Positions 31,310 through 40,266 of a DNA stretch of 64,000 nucleotides are shown piece by piece. Position 1 is the first letter of the stretch; each line of letters opens with the position of its first letter. This DNA is from Neorhizobium sp. SHOUNA12A. GTDB taxonomy: Bacteria > Pseudomonadota > Alphaproteobacteria > Rhizobiales > Rhizobiaceae. The stretch covers positions 124,001-188,000 of the forward strand of contig NZ_JALBGV010000001.1 in the NCBI RefSeq assembly GCF_023006505.1, read 5' to 3'. The notes below the pieces were generated by a model that was given only the letters and a program-made list of their open reading frames with translations, did no database searches and had not been told where the DNA came from. The translations under genes were made by a program, and so were the position numbers.

Positions 31310-32545
31310 ATGAGCACCGCGACGACCCTGGAAACGCCAGCCGAAGGCCGCTGGTCGATGCTGGCGCTGTTGTGCCTCGCCGTCGTGCTCTCCTTCTCCT
31401 GCTGGTTTTCGGCAAACGCCATCGCGCCGGAGCTGAAACGCGCCTGGTCGCTGTCCGAAAGTGCCGCCGCCTGGCTCACCAACGGCGTGCAGATCGGCTT
31501 CGTGATCGGCGCGCTGGCGGCAAGCCTGTTCAACCTGCCGGACCTCATCCGCATGAACCGGCTGATGGCGGCCTCAGCCCTGCTCGCCGCGCTCTCCAAC
31601 GCCGCCTTGGCTGTGGAACCCGGCCCGGCCGGCGCCATCCTCTGCCGTATGCTGACCGGCTTTGCACTCGCGGGCGTCTATCCACCGGCACTGAAACTCG
31701 TCTCGACCTGGTTCATCTCGGGCCGTGGCCTCGCACTTGCCGGCGTCATCGGTGCGATCACCGCCGGCTCGTCGCTGCCGCATCTCTTCCGCGGCATGTC
31801 GTCGGCGGTCGACTGGCACAATGTCGTCCTCTCATCGAGCGGTGCGACGCTGGTTGGCGCCGTCGTTCTCCTCCTTTTCACCCGTGAAGGCCCATACCCG
31901 TTCGGAAAGGCTCTGTTCGATCCGCGCCAGATCGGTCGGGTGCTGAAGGACCGCAACCTGCTGCTCGTCAACGGCGGTTATCTCGGCCACATGTGGGAAC
32001 TCTACGCCATGTGGGCCTGGCTGCTCGCCTATCTGACCGCCGCCCTCGACAAGGGTGGAACCGGCATCAGCAGCGAAGCCTCGCTGCTCACCTTCATCGC
32101 GGTCGCATCGGGCGTGTTCGGCTGTTTCGCCGGCGGCGTGCTCTCGGACCGTTTTGGCCGTACCGCCACCACCGCCGGCCTGATGATCGTCTCCGGCGCC
32201 TGCGCCCTGACCATCGGCTTCGTCTTCGACGGCCCCTTCTGGCTGCTGGCGCTGGTGGTAATCGTCTGGGGGATTTCGATCATCGGAGATTCGGCGCAGT
32301 TCTCCGCCGCGGTGACCGAACTTGCCGACCGCAATTACATCGGCACGGCACTGTCGCTGCAGATGGGCATGGGGTTCGCGCTGACCATTTTCATGATCTG
32401 GCTGATGCCGCATCTGGCCGCACTGCTGGGCGGGTGGCGGTGGACGTTCGTCTTGCTGGCGGTCGGGCCGATCTTCGGCGCCGCCTCGATGCTGATCCTG
32501 CGCGGTAGGCCGGAAGCCATCCGGCTTGCAGGCGGAAGGCGTTGA
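31310..32545 (+). CDS. MFS transporter (CynX/NimT-like)
   Basis: A 411-residue, 12-helix major facilitator. Segments SFSCWFSANAIAPELKRAWSL, GFALAGVYPPALKLVSTWF and SDRFGRTATTAGL are typical of the cyanate/nitroimidazole-type branch. I chose the ATG at 31310 (MSTATTLETP), 4 bp after the monooxygenase stop; the longer frame from 31235 only overlaps that gene. It probably carries the substrate or product of the preceding monooxygenase. Confidence 0.83.
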   Translation: MSTATTLETPAEGRWSMLALLCLAVVLSFSCWFSANAIAPELKRAWSLSESAAAWLTNGVQIGFVIGALAASLFNLPDLIRMNRLMAASALLAALSNAALAVEPGPAGAILCRMLTGFALAGVYPPALKLVSTWFISGRGLALAGVIGAITAGSSLPHLFRGMSSAVDWHNVVLSSSGATLVGAVVLLLFTREGPYPFGKALFDPRQIGRVLKDRNLLLVNGGYLGHMWELYAMWAWLLAYLTAALDKGGTGISSEASLLTFIAVASGVFGCFAGGVLSDRFGRTATTAGLMIVSGACALTIGFVFDGPFWLLALVVIVWGISIIGDSAQFSAAVTELADRNYIGTALSLQMGMGFALTIFMIWLMPHLAALLGGWRWTFVLLAVGPIFGAASMLILRGRPEAIRLAGGRR

Positions 32546-32547
32546 TC

Positions 32548-34071
32548 TCAGGCGACGAGGCGACGGCCGGGCATCTCTTCCCGCTTCTGGCGATCGCGGG
32601 CGAGCCGTTCCGCACTGCGGGTCTTGAAGCCGCGTAACGCCGTCACCAGCCGTTCCACCGCATCGCGCAGGTCCGACGTCTGTTTCGACGTCTCCAGCAC
32701 CATGGCCGAATTTTCCTGGGTGAGCGAATCCATCCGGCTCAGAGCCCCGTTGACCTCATGCAGGCCTATCGACTGATGCGCCGCCTCGGTGGCGATCGTC
32801 TTGACGATGGTGTTGATGTCGTCGATGCGCGTGGTGATCTGGCTGAGCGCCGCACCGGCATTATTGACGAGGTCGACGCCCGCCTGCACCTGGCGTGAAC
32901 TGTCGGAGATCAGATCCTTGATCTCCTTGGCGGCATCGGCGCATCGCTGCGCCAGCGCCCGCACTTCCTGCGCCACGACAGCGAAACCGCGACCGGCTTC
33001 GCCGGCACGCGCCGCCTCGACGCCCGCGTTGAGCGCCAGAAGATTGGTCTGGAAGGCGATCTCGTCGATGACGCCGATGATCTTGGAGATCTCGTCGGAC
33101 GACCGTTCGATCTCGCCCATCGCCGCGACCGCCTGTTTGACGACCGGTCCCGAGGCCCGTGCTTCCGAAAGCGCTACATCGACGGCCCCGGCCGCCTTGC
33201 TGGCGCCTTCGGCGGTGCCGGAAACGCTGTGGGTGAGCTGGTGCAGTGTCGCGGAACTCTCCTCCAGGCCCTGGGCCTGTTCCTCCGTCCGCCGGGCAAG
33301 ATCCTTCGAGGCCTGGGAGATACCGTTGGTGCTGACGAGGATTTCCTCGCCGGCATGGCGCACGGTCGCCAATGTGCCGCGCAGCCTCTCGGCACTGCCG
33401 TTATAGCCTTCCGCCATCTTGACGAAGTTTTCAGGAAGAGCGGTGGAAAGCCGGCTCTCCAGATCGCCTGCGGCAAGGCCCTTCAGCACGTCGTCCAGAG
33501 CCTCGAGCGCAACTTCCTGCTCCTCGTCGGCGGCGAGCTTCGCCTCCTCGGCGTGGCGGCGCTGTTCTGCCTGTATCTCCAGATAGGCGGAGATCGAATA
33601 GTCCAGGTCGAGCATCGCCGCCTTGACCAGCGTCGCGACGTCCTTGGCGAGCTTTTCGGATTTGCCGCGCCCGAAACGGGACGGCCAGTTCTCGGCCATC
33701 ACCTTGTGGATGAGGCTTTCCACGACCAGCGCCTGACTGCCGATATACCAGCGCGGATCGAGGCCAGAATGGGCATGCGCGGCGCCGACGGCCCGCACAC
33801 TTTCCACATAACGCTCGTCGTATTTGGCTTCGCCGACAACGTTCCAATGGCTCATCTGGCGCTTCTTGGCGCTCTCCGTGTGAGCCTGACTGGCGAAGAA
33901 CTTGGCGGTGTCGGGTGTCGACTGGATCTTCTTGTAAAGCGTGCCGAGAGCTGCCGAAAGACCGGCATTGATGATCGGCGCAAGACGACGAAGCGTCGCT
34001 CGCGCTTCCTGATCCAGACCGATGAAATCCAGGCGCTTTTGCAGTTCGCGTTTTTCTTCAGCCGACGACAT
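32548..34071 (-). CDS. Globin-coupled methyl-accepting chemotaxis protein
   Basis: A 507-residue soluble chemoreceptor. Residues 1-175 form a protoglobin-type sensor with proximal H99 in GAAHAHSGLDPRWYIG and the conserved YDERYVESVR before it; a linker follows, then a methyl-accepting signalling domain with the hairpin tip [20 protein letters not shown]. No membrane helix is present. It should bind haem and report O2 (or NO/CO) to CheA, i.e. aerotaxis like HemAT. I use the ATG at 34069-34071 (MSSAEEKRELQK); the frame to 34215 adds an unrelated tail. Confidence 0.88.
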   Translation of the reverse strand: MSSAEEKRELQKRLDFIGLDQEARATLRRLAPIINAGLSAALGTLYKKIQSTPDTAKFFASQAHTESAKKRQMSHWNVVGEAKYDERYVESVRAVGAAHAHSGLDPRWYIGSQALVVESLIHKVMAENWPSRFGRGKSEKLAKDVATLVKAAMLDLDYSISAYLEIQAEQRRHAEEAKLAADEEQEVALEALDDVLKGLAAGDLESRLSTALPENFVKMAEGYNGSAERLRGTLATVRHAGEEILVSTNGISQASKDLARRTEEQAQGLEESSATLHQLTHSVSGTAEGASKAAGAVDVALSEARASGPVVKQAVAAMGEIERSSDEISKIIGVIDEIAFQTNLLALNAGVEAARAGEAGRGFAVVAQEVRALAQRCADAAKEIKDLISDSSRQVQAGVDLVNNAGAALSQITTRIDDINTIVKTIATEAAHQSIGLHEVNGALSRMDSLTQENSAMVLETSKQTSDLRDAVERLVTALRGFKTRSAERLARDRQKREEMPGRRLVA

Positions 34072-34246
34072 TATGATCCCCCAATCCGCCGCGGTCACCA
34101 CCCAGCATCGGGTGTATCGGTTCCATATTGTGAAGGCTAAGGTGTAGGATCTCTTAATAACGACCCCCAAAAACTGATAGAAAGTTACAATTTGCGACGT
34201 ATTTTGGCCGACCATACGACGCAGATGCGGCGGACGCTCAAGGAAT

Positions 34247-34276
34247 TTGCTTGCGCGAATTATTCGAGCGTATAAT
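34247..34276 (+). promoter_or_regulatory. Sigma-70-type promoter of the TetR gene with internal palindrome
   Basis: TTGCTT (34247-34252), 18 bases, TATAAT (34271-34276). Between the two boxes lies an imperfect 19-bp palindrome centred at 34261 (TGCGCGAAT-T-ATTCGAGCG, 34252-34270), with a perfect CGAAT-T-ATTCG core. A TetR-type repressor bound there would block the promoter, so autoregulation is likely. Confidence 0.48.
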
Positions 34277-34330
34277 AAGCCCTGACGCCGTGCGAAGAAC
34301 GGCCTGCCCGTTCCTCAGGAGATGCCCCCC

Positions 34331-34972
34331 GTGAACCGCCGCACCTACCATAGGGCAAGCGAGGCCGAGCGGCGCGAGGACCTGATTGCCGCGACGCTCG
34401 ATTGCATTGCCGAGTTCGGCATCCAGGGCGCGACGGTCCGTCAGATCGCCATGCGCGCCGGCGTCACCGGCGGGCTGATCCGGCACTATTTCAGCAGCAA
34501 GGACCAGATGCTGCAGGCGGCCTATCGCAAGGTGATGGCCGGCATGACCGAGGCGGCGGTTGCTGCCGCGATCGAGGGCGAGACGGCGCGTTCGCGCCTG
34601 CGCCGCTTCATCGTCGCCAACGTGACGCCGCCGGTCACCGACCCGCGCACGCTGTCGCTCTGGGCCGCATTTATCAGCCATATCCAGATCGATCAGAGTT
34701 TCGCCGCCATCCACCGCGAAAACTATCTCTCTTTCCTTGCGGCGCTGGAAACCTTGCTGTCCGCCTTCTTCGTCGAGGAGAAGCGGGCTCTGAGCCCCGC
34801 CCAATGCCGCACCTATGCGATCGGGGTCAACGCGCTCGTCGACGGCCTCTGGCTGGAGGGAACGCTTGCAGCCGATACGTTTGCGGAACACGAACTCGCA
34901 GAAAATGCCCTGGTCTCCGTGGAAGCGCTGCTGCGCCTGCAGCCCGGCGAGCTTTCAGCCGAACAACGATAA
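34331..34972 (+). CDS. TetR family regulator (BetI-like)
   Basis: A 213-residue TetR protein: helix-turn-helix at about 14-60 (DLIAATLDCIAEFGIQGATVRQIA, then RAGVTGGLIRHYFSSKDQML) and a BetI-type C-terminal ligand domain. I prefer the GTG at 34331 because AGGAG ends 9 bases before it; the ATG at 34322 has the AGGAG directly against it. It lies 15 bp before an aminotransferase gene and probably represses that operon. Ligand unknown. Confidence 0.83.
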   Translation: MNRRTYHRASEAERREDLIAATLDCIAEFGIQGATVRQIAMRAGVTGGLIRHYFSSKDQMLQAAYRKVMAGMTEAAVAAAIEGETARSRLRRFIVANVTPPVTDPRTLSLWAAFISHIQIDQSFAAIHRENYLSFLAALETLLSAFFVEEKRALSPAQCRTYAIGVNALVDGLWLEGTLAADTFAEHELAENALVSVEALLRLQPGELSAEQR

Positions 34973-34987
34973 GAAAAGGAACCACCG

Positions 34988-36196
34988 ATGCGTTATGCCT
35001 CGATCACCGACCGCCTCGCCCATCTCGGCTCCGGCCGCTGGGCACTCCACCTGACCGCCCGCCGCATGCAGGCATCGGGCGAGGACATCATCGAACTCAC
35101 CATCGGCGAGCCGGACGTCAAGCCGGACAAGGCCCTGCTCGATGAGGCGGCGCGCGCCATGTATGCCGGCCGCACCCGGTATTCCAATGGCCGCGGCGAG
35201 CCGCCGGTGCTGAAGGCGCTGGTGGAAAAGTATTCGAAACGCCGGCCAGGTGTCACGGAGCGCAATTTTCTCTGTTTCCCCGGCACCCAGACCGCTCTCT
35301 ATGCCGTCATGACCGGTCTCGTCGAAGCCGGCGACGGCGTGCTCGTCGGCGATCCGCTCTATGCCACCTATGAAGGTGTCATCCAGTCCACCGGCGCGCA
35401 CATGATCCCCGTGCCGCTGCGTCCGGAAAAGAAATTCCACCTGCAGGCCGAGGACCTCGAACGGGCGATCACGCCGGAGGCCCGCGTGCTCCTTCTCAAC
35501 ACGCCGCACAACCCGACCGGCGCGGTGCTGACTGCCGCGGAAATCGCCGCCATCGGCGACGTCTGCCGCAAGCATGACCTCTGGATCGTTTCGGACGAGG
35601 TCTATGAGCAGTTGATCTTCGAAGGCACGCCCTTCGCCTCGCCCTTCGACATTCCGGCACTGGCCGAACGTACCATCGCGGTCTCGTCGATCTCGAAATC
35701 CCATGCTGCCCCCGGCTTCCGCAGCGGCTGGGCCGCCGGCCCCGAAGAGTTCTGTGAAAGACTGCTGCCGGTGTCCGAAACCATGCTGTTCGGCGTGCAG
35801 CCCTTCATCTCCGACATGACCGCCATGGCGCTGTCGCAGCATTTCGACACCGCCGACGTGATGCGGGAAAATTATCGCCGCCGTGCCACCATCGTCGAAA
35901 AGGCCTTTGCCGGCAGCAATCTCGTCAAGCCGATGCCGCCGGAAGGGGGCATGTTTGTCCTGCTCGACGTGACCGCCACCGGCCTCAACGGCGAGGAATT
36001 CGCCTGGGAACTGCTGCGCGAGAAAAAAGTGGCCGTCATGCCCGGCACCTCCTTCGGCGCCCAGGCCGCAGGCTTCCTGCGCATCTCGCTGACGGTCCCG
36101 GACGATGCGGTTGCAACCGCCATGCACCGTATCGCCGACCTCGCCGGCCGCATCGCATCCACTGGCAGAGACCGCGCGACAAACCCGATGGCGTGA
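34988..36196 (+). CDS. PLP-dependent class I/II aminotransferase
   Basis: A 402-residue fold-type I aminotransferase. Visible: LTIGEPDVKPD, NTPHNPTGAVL, SDEVYEQLIFEG and the PLP-binding K237 in SSISKSHAAPGFRSGW. It transfers an amino group between an amino acid and a keto acid; the substrate is not evident from sequence. AAGGAACC precedes the ATG. It is co-transcribed with the BetI-like regulator, so its substrate is probably the inducer of that operon. Confidence 0.85.
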   Translation: MRYASITDRLAHLGSGRWALHLTARRMQASGEDIIELTIGEPDVKPDKALLDEAARAMYAGRTRYSNGRGEPPVLKALVEKYSKRRPGVTERNFLCFPGTQTALYAVMTGLVEAGDGVLVGDPLYATYEGVIQSTGAHMIPVPLRPEKKFHLQAEDLERAITPEARVLLLNTPHNPTGAVLTAAEIAAIGDVCRKHDLWIVSDEVYEQLIFEGTPFASPFDIPALAERTIAVSSISKSHAAPGFRSGWAAGPEEFCERLLPVSETMLFGVQPFISDMTAMALSQHFDTADVMRENYRRRATIVEKAFAGSNLVKPMPPEGGMFVLLDVTATGLNGEEFAWELLREKKVAVMPGTSFGAQAAGFLRISLTVPDDAVATAMHRIADLAGRIASTGRDRATNPMA

Positions 36197-36262
36197 GGGC
36201 TGCGGCACTTTCCAGGCGGGATACTCTGTAAGCAATTACGAGTATCAGACCGGCACTCGATT

Positions 36263-36330
36263 CCCTTGACCCCTTGACGACAGCGGTGGCAGGTCCTTAC
36301 TGCCCCAAGACAACCGGGGCGCAGTAAGGG
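36263..36330 (+). promoter_or_regulatory. Repeat and ribosome-site hairpin upstream of the Coq7-like gene
   Basis: CCCTTGAC is repeated in tandem (36263-36270, 36271-36278), each with a -35-like TTGAC. Next, CCTTACTGC (36295-36303) pairs perfectly with GCAGTAAGG (36321-36329), with three more G-C pairs inside; the right arm covers the AAGGG ribosome site of the gene starting at 36333. If transcription starts upstream of 36295 the hairpin would hide the ribosome site; if it starts near 36307 it would not form. Function is therefore open. Confidence 0.42.
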
Positions 36331-36332
36331 TA

Positions 36333-36929
36333 ATGATCAATCCGTTGAACAAGTTGAACGCTCCCGACCCGGCTGTAACCATCCGCCGCATTCTCAAGGT
36401 CAACCATGCTGGCGAGTTTGGAGCCATTCGAATTTACGGCGCCCAGATTTTGGTGGCCCGACAATTGTTCCCGGATATCGTGCCAGCGCTTCAAGAAATG
36501 CGCGAAGATGAGATCGAGCATTGCACCCTGTTTCATGACGCAATGCCCGCTAGGAGCGCCAAACCTTGCCGTGTGATGTCGCTCTGGAGCCTCGGCGGTT
36601 ATGTGCTCGGCTTCCTGACAGCACTCGGCGGAAGGACTATGGTCTGGATCTGCACCGAGGCGGTCGAAAGTACGGTCCACCGCCATCTGGAAGACCAATT
36701 GGCTTTCCTTCTGACCAAGGATCCGTCGCTTCATGCCCTCATCGCGTCGATTCAAGAGCAAGAATTGGCGCACCTTCGGAAGGCGGAAGATAACCAGAGA
36801 AGGCGTGGTCTGCGTCACGCACTGCTCATGCCAATCGTGGGGGGCCTTACCGAGAGCATGATCTGGTTGTCCACTTGGGGGGACTCCAGCCGGATGCGAG
36901 CTGAAATGGCGCGCGTTAAAAAGACCTGA
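36333..36929 (+). CDS. coq7: Coq7-like demethoxyubiquinone hydroxylase (diiron)
   Basis: A 198-residue Coq7 family protein. Diiron ligands of the family are visible: E28 in VNHAGEFGAIRIY, E60 and H63 in EDEIEHCTLFHD, then CTEAVESTVHRHL and the C-terminal QEQELAHLRKAED. Coq7 adds the last hydroxyl group in ubiquinone synthesis at the membrane surface. It stands alone between an aminotransferase gene and a convergent DUF763 gene, and its base composition and codon use look more AT-rich than its neighbours, suggesting transfer. Many alphaproteobacteria use UbiL or UbiM for this step. Confidence 0.82.
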   Translation: MINPLNKLNAPDPAVTIRRILKVNHAGEFGAIRIYGAQILVARQLFPDIVPALQEMREDEIEHCTLFHDAMPARSAKPCRVMSLWSLGGYVLGFLTALGGRTMVWICTEAVESTVHRHLEDQLAFLLTKDPSLHALIASIQEQELAHLRKAEDNQRRRGLRHALLMPIVGGLTESMIWLSTWGDSSRMRAEMARVKKT

Positions 36930-37034
36930 TCTCTTGGGACGATCGCTTGCGTACCGACTGCAACGGCACAAAGTTGCCCTTACCGGAGCACTTCCGATAA
37001 GAATACGACGCGGTTTGCGTCTGCCCCTTAACCA

Positions 37035-38300
37035 CTAAATTCCTTTGTCCCGACACTTCTTAGTCTCCTCCGATGGCGGCTCCCAGCCGAAGACGCTGCG
37101 GCCGCCCCATTCGTGCGACTGGCGGAATTCGCCAGCGACGATCTCGTTGAGGTCCGGGCCTGTCACATACCGTTCCATCTGGCGGGCCTGGTCGTCGAGC
37201 CGCTTCAGCGCCTGCAGCTCCTCCTCGCGGCCGAGCCGGGCCTTGCCGACGGCGGACTTCATCACCTTGATCGTCTCGTCATAAACCTTCAGCGGCACCG
37301 GAAACGGATGCCGGTCCTTGCCGCCATGGGCGAGCGAGAAGCGCGCCGGATCGGAAAACCGGCAGGGCGTGCCATGCACCACCTCGGCGACCATTGCGAG
37401 CGCCTTGACCGTCCGCGCGCCGACGCCCGGCATCAGCAGCAGGTTCTCGAAATCCTCCGGGCCGCGATCGGCCGCCGCCGCCAGCGTGCCATGCAGCCGC
37501 CTCATGTTGACGTCCTCCTCGCGGACATCGTGATGCGCCGGCATGACCAGATGCGGCAGCATCGGCTGCGCCGGTTCCTTCACCTTGCGCGCCGGCTCGA
37601 TGGCGATCACCTTGCGGACGATCCGGTCCGGCCCGAGCGTCGCGAGCAGATCGAGCTGGCCCTTTCGGGAGGCTTCGGCACGGTGGTCGGCGAGATTGAC
37701 GATCTCGCCCTGCCCGCGGCCTTCGATGGCCGCATGCGGAGAATCGACGAAGCTCTTCAAACCCTCCGAGATCCAGTGGTAACGCCGCGCCTGGCGCTTG
37801 TCGCCGTTCATGCCCTGCTGCACCACTACCCATTTGCCGTCGTCGGTGACGATGAAACCATGAAGATAGAGATCAAAACCGTCCTGCACCGCGGCGCTGT
37901 CGACCTTGGCGACCAGTCGGCTGGTCGTCGCAAGGCCACTGCCATCGATGCCGACGCGGTTGCCGACGGCGATCAATTCGTCCGGCGTCTTGCGGGAGCT
38001 CTGGCCGCGGCCGCCGCAGACATGGACGCCGAGCTCGCCGGCCATCGGCGTCAGCCCGCGCTTGAGTGCGCCGAGAACGCTGGTGGTAATGCCGGAAGAA
38101 TGCCAGTCCATGCCCATAACGCAACCGAAGGACTGGAACCAGAAGGGATGCGCCAGCCGCCGAAGCAGTTCGTCGCGGCCATATTCGATGACGATCGCCT
38201 GAGTGATCACGGCACCGAGCTTGGTCATGCGCTCACCGAGCCACCGGGGAACCCGGCCGCCATGAAGCGGGAGATCGGCGCTGCCTGCTCTTTGAACCAT
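37035..38300 (-). CDS. DUF763 domain protein
   Basis: A 421-residue protein with DUF763 features: MVQRAGSADLPLHGGRVPRWLGERM at the start, WHSSGITTSVLGALKRGL, VCGGRGQSSRKTPDE, and a helix-hairpin-helix-like LLMPGVGARTVKALAMVAEVVHG. The HhH-like segment and basic character hint at nucleic-acid contact, but no function is established. It ends RDKGI at 37035 and has no close partner gene on its strand; the aminotransferase stop lies 27 bp upstream. Confidence 0.83.
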   Translation of the reverse strand: MVQRAGSADLPLHGGRVPRWLGERMTKLGAVITQAIVIEYGRDELLRRLAHPFWFQSFGCVMGMDWHSSGITTSVLGALKRGLTPMAGELGVHVCGGRGQSSRKTPDELIAVGNRVGIDGSGLATTSRLVAKVDSAAVQDGFDLYLHGFIVTDDGKWVVVQQGMNGDKRQARRYHWISEGLKSFVDSPHAAIEGRGQGEIVNLADHRAEASRKGQLDLLATLGPDRIVRKVIAIEPARKVKEPAQPMLPHLVMPAHHDVREEDVNMRRLHGTLAAAADRGPEDFENLLLMPGVGARTVKALAMVAEVVHGTPCRFSDPARFSLAHGGKDRHPFPVPLKVYDETIKVMKSAVGKARLGREEELQALKRLDDQARQMERYVTGPDLNEIVAGEFRQSHEWGGRSVFGWEPPSEETKKCRDKGI

Positions 38301-38327
38301 GATCCGCTTATATACGGACGCCCGGGC

Positions 38328-39500
38328 TCACGATAGGGAAAAGTTCTGCAAACGTTCTCGCAATAGCCCGATCGTCGGCACATCCGCATTGGCGAAGGCG
38401 AAGCGCAGGTAATCCTGCTGACTCTCGCCGAAATAGGCGCCAGGAATGCAGATAATGCCGGCCTGCTTCGCAAGCTTTTCCGCCACTTCCGCGGAGCTCC
38501 TGCCCGGAAAGGGATGCCGCACGAAGGCGAAATAGGCGCCGATCGCGTCGAGCTTCCAGTCGTTGACGGAGCGCATCACCGCCTTCAAGGCATCGGCGCG
38601 GCGGCCGATCTCCTGGCGGTTATCCTCGCGCCAGTCGGCAAGCAGCGGCAGCGCCTTGGCGACGGCAGCCTGGGCCGCCCGCGGCGCGCAGATCTGCAGA
38701 TTGTCCATGATCTTGGCGATCTGTTCGACCGCGACCGGACCCGCGGTGATCGCCCCGAGCCGGTGGCCGGGGATGCAGAAGGATTTCGAAAAACTGTAGA
38801 GGCTGATCAGCGTGTCCTGCCAACTTTCGAGGCTGAAGAGAACATGCGGCGCCTGGTCGGCGGCAGGCAGAAAGTCGCGATAGGTCTCGTCGAGGATCAG
38901 CCAGATGCCCTTGTTCCGGCAGAGCCTGAAGATCGCTTCGAGCAACGATGGCGGATAGATCGCGCCGGTGGGGTTGTTGGGCGATACAAGCGCCAGTGCC
39001 TTGACGTCGCCGGTGATCGCCGCTTCGAGCCCGACGAGATCCGGCAGGAAACCGTTCGCTGCATCGCAGGCGACGAAAGCGGTCTTGATGCCCATCATCG
39101 CCAACGTCGTTTCGTGGTTAAAATAGAAGGGCTCGGTCATCAGCACAGTATTGCCCGGACCGGCGACGGTCATCGCCGCGCAGACGAAGGCCTGGTTGCA
39201 GCCCGACGTGATGTGGATGTTCCTGAGCCCGATACTCGCGCCATAAACTTCCGAGACATGCGCGGCATAGGCTGTCCGAAGTTCCGCCTCGCCTTCGATC
39301 GGCCCATATCCGGTAAAGGCTTTTGAAGAGCCGGTCTCGCCGAGCAGTTTCAGCATGTCCGGATGGGCCGGATAACCCGGTACGGCCTGAGAGAGATCGA
39401 TCAGCGGACCCCGGGACCCGTCATAGGCACGCCCCCAGGCGGCGACGGAGGGAACGGGTGGAGGGCTGAGCTTTTCGATAAGCGGATTGAAGGCAGGCAT
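38328..39500 (-). CDS. PLP-dependent class I/II aminotransferase
   Basis: A 390-residue fold-type I aminotransferase with LIDLSQAVPGYPAHPDM near the start, SPNNPTGAIYPPSL, LDETYRDFLP and the PLP lysine in SLYSFSKSFCIPGHRLG. It differs from the 34988 enzyme in the N-terminal substrate loop, so the two are unlikely to be redundant. No operon partner indicates its substrate. The divergent molybdoprotein gene starts about 100 bp away. Confidence 0.83.
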   Translation of the reverse strand: MPAFNPLIEKLSPPPVPSVAAWGRAYDGSRGPLIDLSQAVPGYPAHPDMLKLLGETGSSKAFTGYGPIEGEAELRTAYAAHVSEVYGASIGLRNIHITSGCNQAFVCAAMTVAGPGNTVLMTEPFYFNHETTLAMMGIKTAFVACDAANGFLPDLVGLEAAITGDVKALALVSPNNPTGAIYPPSLLEAIFRLCRNKGIWLILDETYRDFLPAADQAPHVLFSLESWQDTLISLYSFSKSFCIPGHRLGAITAGPVAVEQIAKIMDNLQICAPRAAQAAVAKALPLLADWREDNRQEIGRRADALKAVMRSVNDWKLDAIGAYFAFVRHPFPGRSSAEVAEKLAKQAGIICIPGAYFGESQQDYLRFAFANADVPTIGLLRERLQNFSLS

Positions 39501-39603
39501 GATCTTCCGAGAACAGGATTTTCCGAACAGGCAATTGCCAAGATGGGCAATTGATTGCCTTTCTTGTTTATCAGATTATCGGGCGACGCAAGGAGAACCG
39601 GAT

Positions 39604-40266
39604 ATGGCCGACGAGATTGAGCCCAAGGATTCGAAGCTCACCATCACCAAGCGGAAATGGGCGGAGCAAGGCAAGTTCCTGACCGGCCGGATCGCCAGGC
39701 CGGAAACCGACCGCCTACCGCCCGGCCAGCACCTGGTCAAGAACTGGCCGGTCCTCGATCTCGGCCAGCAGCCGCAGGTCTCGCCCGAGCGCTGGAAACT
39801 CGACGTGCGCGGCCTCGTCAACAACCGCAGGACCTTGGACTGGGCGGCCTTCCAGGCTCTGCCGCAGACAGAGATGCGCTCCGACATCCATTGCGTGACC
39901 ACCTGGTCGCGCTACGACAACAACTGGAAAGGCGTTTCGACACACGACTTTCTCGATCTCGTCGATCCGCAAGAGGAGGCGGTTGCCGTCATGCTGACCA
40001 GCTATGACGGCTATACCACCAACCTGCTTCTCTCGGATTTCGCCTCGCCGGACGCGATCATCGTCACTGAGTGGGAAGGCAAGCCGCTCACCGAGGAACA
40101 TGGCGGGCCGGTGCGGCTGGTGGTGCCGCACCTCTATTTCTGGAAGAGCGCCAAATGGCTCAACCGCATCGAGTTCCTCGACCGCGACCAAGCCGGCTTC
40201 TGGGAAAAGAACGGCTACCATATGCGCGGCGACCCCTGGTCCGAGGAGCGTTATTCGGACGACTAA
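39604..40266 (+). CDS. Sulfite oxidase-like molybdopterin protein
   Basis: A 220-residue protein with the oxidoreductase molybdopterin-binding domain. The Cys in DIHCVTTWSRYDN is the expected molybdenum ligand; HGGPVRLVVPHLYFWKSAKW is the second hallmark. It is a short, cytosolic type without signal peptide or membrane anchor, unlike periplasmic MsrP. AAGGAGAAC precedes the ATG at 39604; the longer frame from 39487 is rejected. Substrate unknown. It shares CTAA (40263-40266) with the convergent reductase gene. Confidence 0.83.
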   Translation: MADEIEPKDSKLTITKRKWAEQGKFLTGRIARPETDRLPPGQHLVKNWPVLDLGQQPQVSPERWKLDVRGLVNNRRTLDWAAFQALPQTEMRSDIHCVTTWSRYDNNWKGVSTHDFLDLVDPQEEAVAVMLTSYDGYTTNLLLSDFASPDAIIVTEWEGKPLTEEHGGPVRLVVPHLYFWKSAKWLNRIEFLDRDQAGFWEKNGYHMRGDPWSEERYSDD

